Program-made: the position numbers and the translations under genes
Assembly: GCF_009765705.1 (NCBI RefSeq)
Contig: NZ_LMUX01000016.1
Coordinates: 184,837-248,836, forward strand
Origin: Burkholderia sp. L27(2015)
GTDB taxonomy: Bacteria; Pseudomonadota; Gammaproteobacteria; Burkholderiales; Burkholderiaceae
Reading direction: 5' to 3'
Length of the DNA stretch: 64,000 nucleotides
Notes under the pieces: generated by a model
Told to the model about the DNA's origin: nothing
Databases searched by the model: none
The model's input: only the letters and a program-made list of their open reading frames with translations
In this document: piece after piece, positions 61,132 through 64,000 of the stretch
Numbering within the stretch: the stretch's first letter is position 1
Layout: every line of letters starts with the position of its first letter

Positions 61132-61689
61132 TTAAGCGCGGCTTTTGTATTCGCCGGTACGCGTATCGATTTCGATCTTGTCGCCAATGCCGCAGAACAG
61201 CGGCACTTGCACTTCGAGGCCAGTTGCCATCTTGGCCGTCTTCAGCACCTTGCCCGACGAGGTATCGCCCTTGACAGCCGGTTCCGTGTAGATGATTTCA
61301 CGCACAACCGTGGTCGGCAATTCGACCGAGATCGCTTTGTCATTGTAGAACACGACATCGCAGGGCATGCCGTCTTCGAGGTAGCTCAGTGCATCGCCCA
61401 GGTTTTCCTGGTCGACGTCGTATTGGTTGTAGTCCGCGTCCATGAACACGTACATCGGGTCGGCGAAATACGAGTAAGTCACTTCGCGACGCTCAAGTTG
61501 GACCACGTCGAATTTTTCGTCGGCCTTGTAAACCGATTCCATCGGCGCGGCAGTCAACAAATTCTTGAACTTCATTTTGACCACAGCGGAGTTGCGGCCC
61601 GATTTATTGTATTCGGCTTTCTGCACGACCATCGGATCGCTACCGATCATTACAACGTTGCCAGTGCGGAGTTCCTGTGCGCTCTTCAT
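61132..61689 (-). CDS. efp: Elongation factor P (EarP-type, Arg32)
   Basis: A 185-residue factor that rescues ribosomes at polyproline. The tip of domain I is [18 protein letters not shown] with Arg32, the residue rhamnosylated by EarP. The lysine form modified by EpmA/B is not present. Domains II and III are complete ([25 protein letters not shown]). It is preceded by earP on the same strand (150-nt gap). Start ATG 61689. Confidence 0.96.
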   Translation of the reverse strand: MKSAQELRTGNVVMIGSDPMVVQKAEYNKSGRNSAVVKMKFKNLLTAAPMESVYKADEKFDVVQLERREVTYSYFADPMYVFMDADYNQYDVDQENLGDALSYLEDGMPCDVVFYNDKAISVELPTTVVREIIYTEPAVKGDTSSGKVLKTAKMATGLEVQVPLFCGIGDKIEIDTRTGEYKSRA

Positions 61690-61839
61690 AAAAAAACGGT
61701 CCTATATGTTCGGTTCAGATCAGTTAGTCGTGTGTTGCATTCGCCAGTTCGGCGAGGTGTCGCGGCTACCGCTGCGTACAAACTGGCTCGGCAGTTAAGC
61801 CCAAGCAACCCGGCAGCAGGTAAGCTTTTGAATAACCGC

Positions 61840-63099
61840 CTATTTTAACTGATTTTCGGTATATTCCGCCAGATTCCCGGCAAGGTCGCCCAGCGCTGCC
61901 AGTTCCGCAGGCCATTGCGTCGCGTGCGCGTTCAGGGCGGCGCGGTGTCGCCAGAATTCGGGCCAATCCAGGCGGCTTGCGTCGCCAGCGTTCCAGGCGT
62001 GCCAAAACGCGCTTAATGCTAGGCGGGCGTCGGCAGGCAATGCGGCCCCGTAACAATCGAGCGCGGCGTCGAGCTTGGGCAGGTGGGCCGCATCCGCTTG
62101 TGGGTAAATATGCCAGACGAAGGGACGTTGCGCCCACTGAGCGCGCACGAACGAATCTTCGCCGCGCACGAAATTCAGATCGCAGGCCCACAACAATTTA
62201 TCGTAAGCACTCTGCTCGGTGAAAGGAATCGCATGTACGGTCAGCGCGCCGGCCTCGTGCGATTGCCCGACGCCGGATATATCGTGACCGGCATTGCTAT
62301 CGGCACCTTGGCCGGTATTCCGACCCGCACCTCGACCCGCATCCCGCTCGAAAAAGCGCGCGACGTCGGCCGAAATGCGACCTTGCGGCACCAGGCACAC
62401 CAGTGCGTCGGGCCCATCGCGCCACGCGGCCAGCAGAGCGGGTAGGGCGGGGTTTTCGTAGCCGAACAGCGACACTACCGTCGCGTGCACAGGCGGTGCG
62501 GGCACCCCGAGCGATTGCCATAGCCTGGCGAGGTCCGGGGCGGATTGCAACAGGTGCTGGCGTGCCTCGGCCAAGCCGCGTTCGCGTAACACGCCGCCGC
62601 TGCCGCGCCGCAAGCCGGGGAAGAAAAAGGTCTTGCGTAATGGGTATCGTGGATGCTGCGACAGTTGCAAATGAAACGCCGCGACCCAATCCTCGGCGCT
62701 CAGGTATTCGAGGTTGATCCAGACAGGTGGCTGGCCGTCTTTGGCACGTGCGGCCATCTTCAGTAAATACGCTTGCGGCAGTTCGCAGCCGAATGCTTCG
62801 ATGGCGACCTGCGCGCAGTCGTCGTCAAACCGGGCCGTGGGATCTTCGCGCGACCAATGCCGTATATCCACGGCGCCGACCTGTTGGCGCTGCAGATCGA
62901 CGTCGATCTGCGGGCACAGCCGCGCGAACGCCTGCAGATCGTCGACCCACAGCCGCACTTGCCAGCCGTGCTCGTGCGCGAGTTGACGCGCCAAGCGCCA
63001 GCACACCCCGATATCGCCGAAATTATCGATGACCGTGCAGAAAATATCGCAGCGCAAGGAAGCGTCACCAGGGGAGGAGCAAGGGTGCTGTCTGAGCAT
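61840..63099 (-). CDS. earP: EF-P arginine rhamnosyltransferase EarP
   Basis: A 419-residue GT-B inverting glycosyltransferase using dTDP-rhamnose. The catalytic Asp pair is in CDIFCTVIDNFGDIGVCWRLARQL (Asp25 and Asp29), and the sugar-nucleotide Glu is in FVRGEDSFVRAQWAQRPFVWHIY. A short insert (GRGAGRNTGQGADSNAG) is a lineage-specific low-complexity loop. It is adjacent to efp, which carries the Arg32 target. The organism should therefore have dTDP-L-rhamnose synthesis (inference). Confidence 0.94.
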   Translation of the reverse strand: MLRQHPCSSPGDASLRCDIFCTVIDNFGDIGVCWRLARQLAHEHGWQVRLWVDDLQAFARLCPQIDVDLQRQQVGAVDIRHWSREDPTARFDDDCAQVAIEAFGCELPQAYLLKMAARAKDGQPPVWINLEYLSAEDWVAAFHLQLSQHPRYPLRKTFFFPGLRRGSGGVLRERGLAEARQHLLQSAPDLARLWQSLGVPAPPVHATVVSLFGYENPALPALLAAWRDGPDALVCLVPQGRISADVARFFERDAGRGAGRNTGQGADSNAGHDISGVGQSHEAGALTVHAIPFTEQSAYDKLLWACDLNFVRGEDSFVRAQWAQRPFVWHIYPQADAAHLPKLDAALDCYGAALPADARLALSAFWHAWNAGDASRLDWPEFWRHRAALNAHATQWPAELAALGDLAGNLAEYTENQLK

Positions 63100-63317
63100 A
63101 AACGCAGCTGGGGCAATTAGGCAGGTGAAGGGGCCGCTTAGGTAAATATCTTAGGTACGTTTGGGCGGCAAGTATGGACGGCACATATGGGCGAGGCCTG
63201 CCGATTGATCTACACTAAGGGGTAAATCGATTTCAGCCATTATTTTAAAGCATCCCCTAAGCGGGACTGCAGCCGCGGTTTAAACACGGCGCTGCGTTTC
63301 AGAGACCGTTGCACTGC

Positions 63318-64000
63318 ATGTCAGCTACCGAAGAGTTCAAGCCCAAGTCTCACTTGGCCAAACTGCCGCATTTGCCTGGCGTGTATCGTTACTACGATGC
63401 GTTGGGCAACGTGCTGTATGTCGGCAAGGCACGCGATTTGAAAAAACGCGTTTCCAGCTATTTCACCAAGACCCAATTGTCGCCGCGCATTGCGATGATG
63501 GTGTCGCGCATCGCGCGTCTGGAAACCACGGTGACGCGCTCCGAAGCCGAGGCGCTGCTACTCGAAAACAACTTGATCAAGACGCTGGCGCCGCGATACA
63601 ACATCTTGTTTCGCGACGACAAATCGTATCCGTACCTGAAGCTTACAGGTCATACCTATACGCGTATGGCGTATTACCGCGGCTCGGTGGATCGCAAGCA
63701 TCAGTATTTTGGGCCGTTCCCCAGCGCCTGGGCTGTGAAAGAAAGTATCCAGATCCTGCAGCGGGTATTCCAGTTGCGCACCTGCGAGGACTCGGTTTTC
63801 ACCAACCGCACGCGGCCCTGCCTGTTGCATCAGATTCAGCGATGTTCCGCGCCCTGCGTGGGTGCAATCAGCGTTGACGATTACCATCGCGATGCACAGA
63901 ACGCCGCGCGTTTTTTGAACGGCCAGCAGCAGGAAGTCATGAAAGAGCTTGAGGTGAAGATGCATGGCTATGCGTCTGAGCTGAAGTTCGAGCAGGCGGC
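63318..64000 (+). CDS. uvrC: Excinuclease ABC subunit C (5' part, cut by window end)
   Basis: An open frame of 227 codons from ATG 63318 to the window edge, in phase without stop. The GIY-YIG domain reads [31 protein letters not shown]. Then [34 protein letters not shown] and [19 protein letters not shown], all UvrC. The UvrB-binding and C-terminal endonuclease parts lie outside. The 218 nt upstream (63100-63317) hold no gene; no LexA box was seen. Confidence 0.96.
   Translation, partial: MSATEEFKPKSHLAKLPHLPGVYRYYDALGNVLYVGKARDLKKRVSSYFTKTQLSPRIAMMVSRIARLETTVTRSEAEALLLENNLIKTLAPRYNILFRDDKSYPYLKLTGHTYTRMAYYRGSVDRKHQYFGPFPSAWAVKESIQILQRVFQLRTCEDSVFTNRTRPCLLHQIQRCSAPCVGAISVDDYHRDAQNAARFLNGQQQEVMKELEVKMHGYASELKFEQA

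Overview
The window looks like a chromosomal segment of a GC-rich betaproteobacterium of the order Burkholderiales, most likely Burkholderiaceae. The grounds are the gene order rpmF-plsX-fabHDG-acpP-fabF-rpoE-rseAB-mucD-lepA-lepB-rnc-era-recO-pdxJ-acpS-nagZ, the pairing of an EF-P carrying Arg32 with its rhamnosyltransferase EarP, and a Pseudomonas-type NAD formate dehydrogenase. This placement rests on gene content and protein style only; no search was run.

Layout. 114-1659: cbpA-cbpM chaperone pair and a tiny lysine-rich ORF. 1843-17761: an accessory catabolic island. It holds two divergent isopropylmalate-dehydratase-like (LeuCD-type) hydro-lyases, an HMG-CoA-lyase-like enzyme without the family's catalytic cysteine, a class III CoA-transferase, an ACS-type MFS carrier, a complete NitT/TauT-type ABC importer with two permeases, two GntR regulators, a LysR regulator and a glutaredoxin-DinB fusion. 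17860-28439: mixed genes, namely a cation/proton antiporter, a VapBC toxin-antitoxin pair with a palindromic operator, formate dehydrogenase, tRNA-Asn, ferredoxin, pncB, a Na+/H+ antiporter-like protein, a 2-hydroxyacid dehydrogenase, rmuC, a GNAT enzyme and a small membrane protein. 28513-31808: moaA-mobA-moeA molybdenum cofactor operon. 31979-40526: rne, rluC, gph-like, Rieske protein, sppA, a tetrapyrrole-methylase-family methyltransferase and maf. 40684-47716: yceD-rpmF-plsX-fabHDG-acpP-fabF lipid cluster. 48404-52399: sigma-E envelope-stress operon. 52580-60962: lepA-lepB-rnc-era-recO-pdxJ-acpS-nagZ. 61132-63099: earP-efp. The window ends inside uvrC.

How the genes fit together. In the island I infer that a small branched hydroxy- or unsaturated dicarboxylate is imported, hydrated or isomerised by the LeuCD-like enzymes, activated by the CoA-transferase and cleaved by the lyase-like enzyme. 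A citraconate/mesaconate-citramalate-like route would fit this logic but is not proven. Both small subunits have lost the family SREH histidine, and the lyase has Gly where HMG-CoA lyase has its catalytic Cys, so the standard database names for these genes are probably wrong.

A second theme is non-coding. Unrelated short tandem repeats (10-23 bp units) repeatedly start at, or lie close to, stop codons (leuC1, hmgL-like, permease 2, lysR, recO, fabH). One of them, between the lyase gene and the second gntR, is built of spaced dyads TGAGG-N6-CCTCA at about 23-bp intervals and may be an operator array. Terminator-like hairpins lie 15-25 nt ahead of lepA, plsX and fabF.
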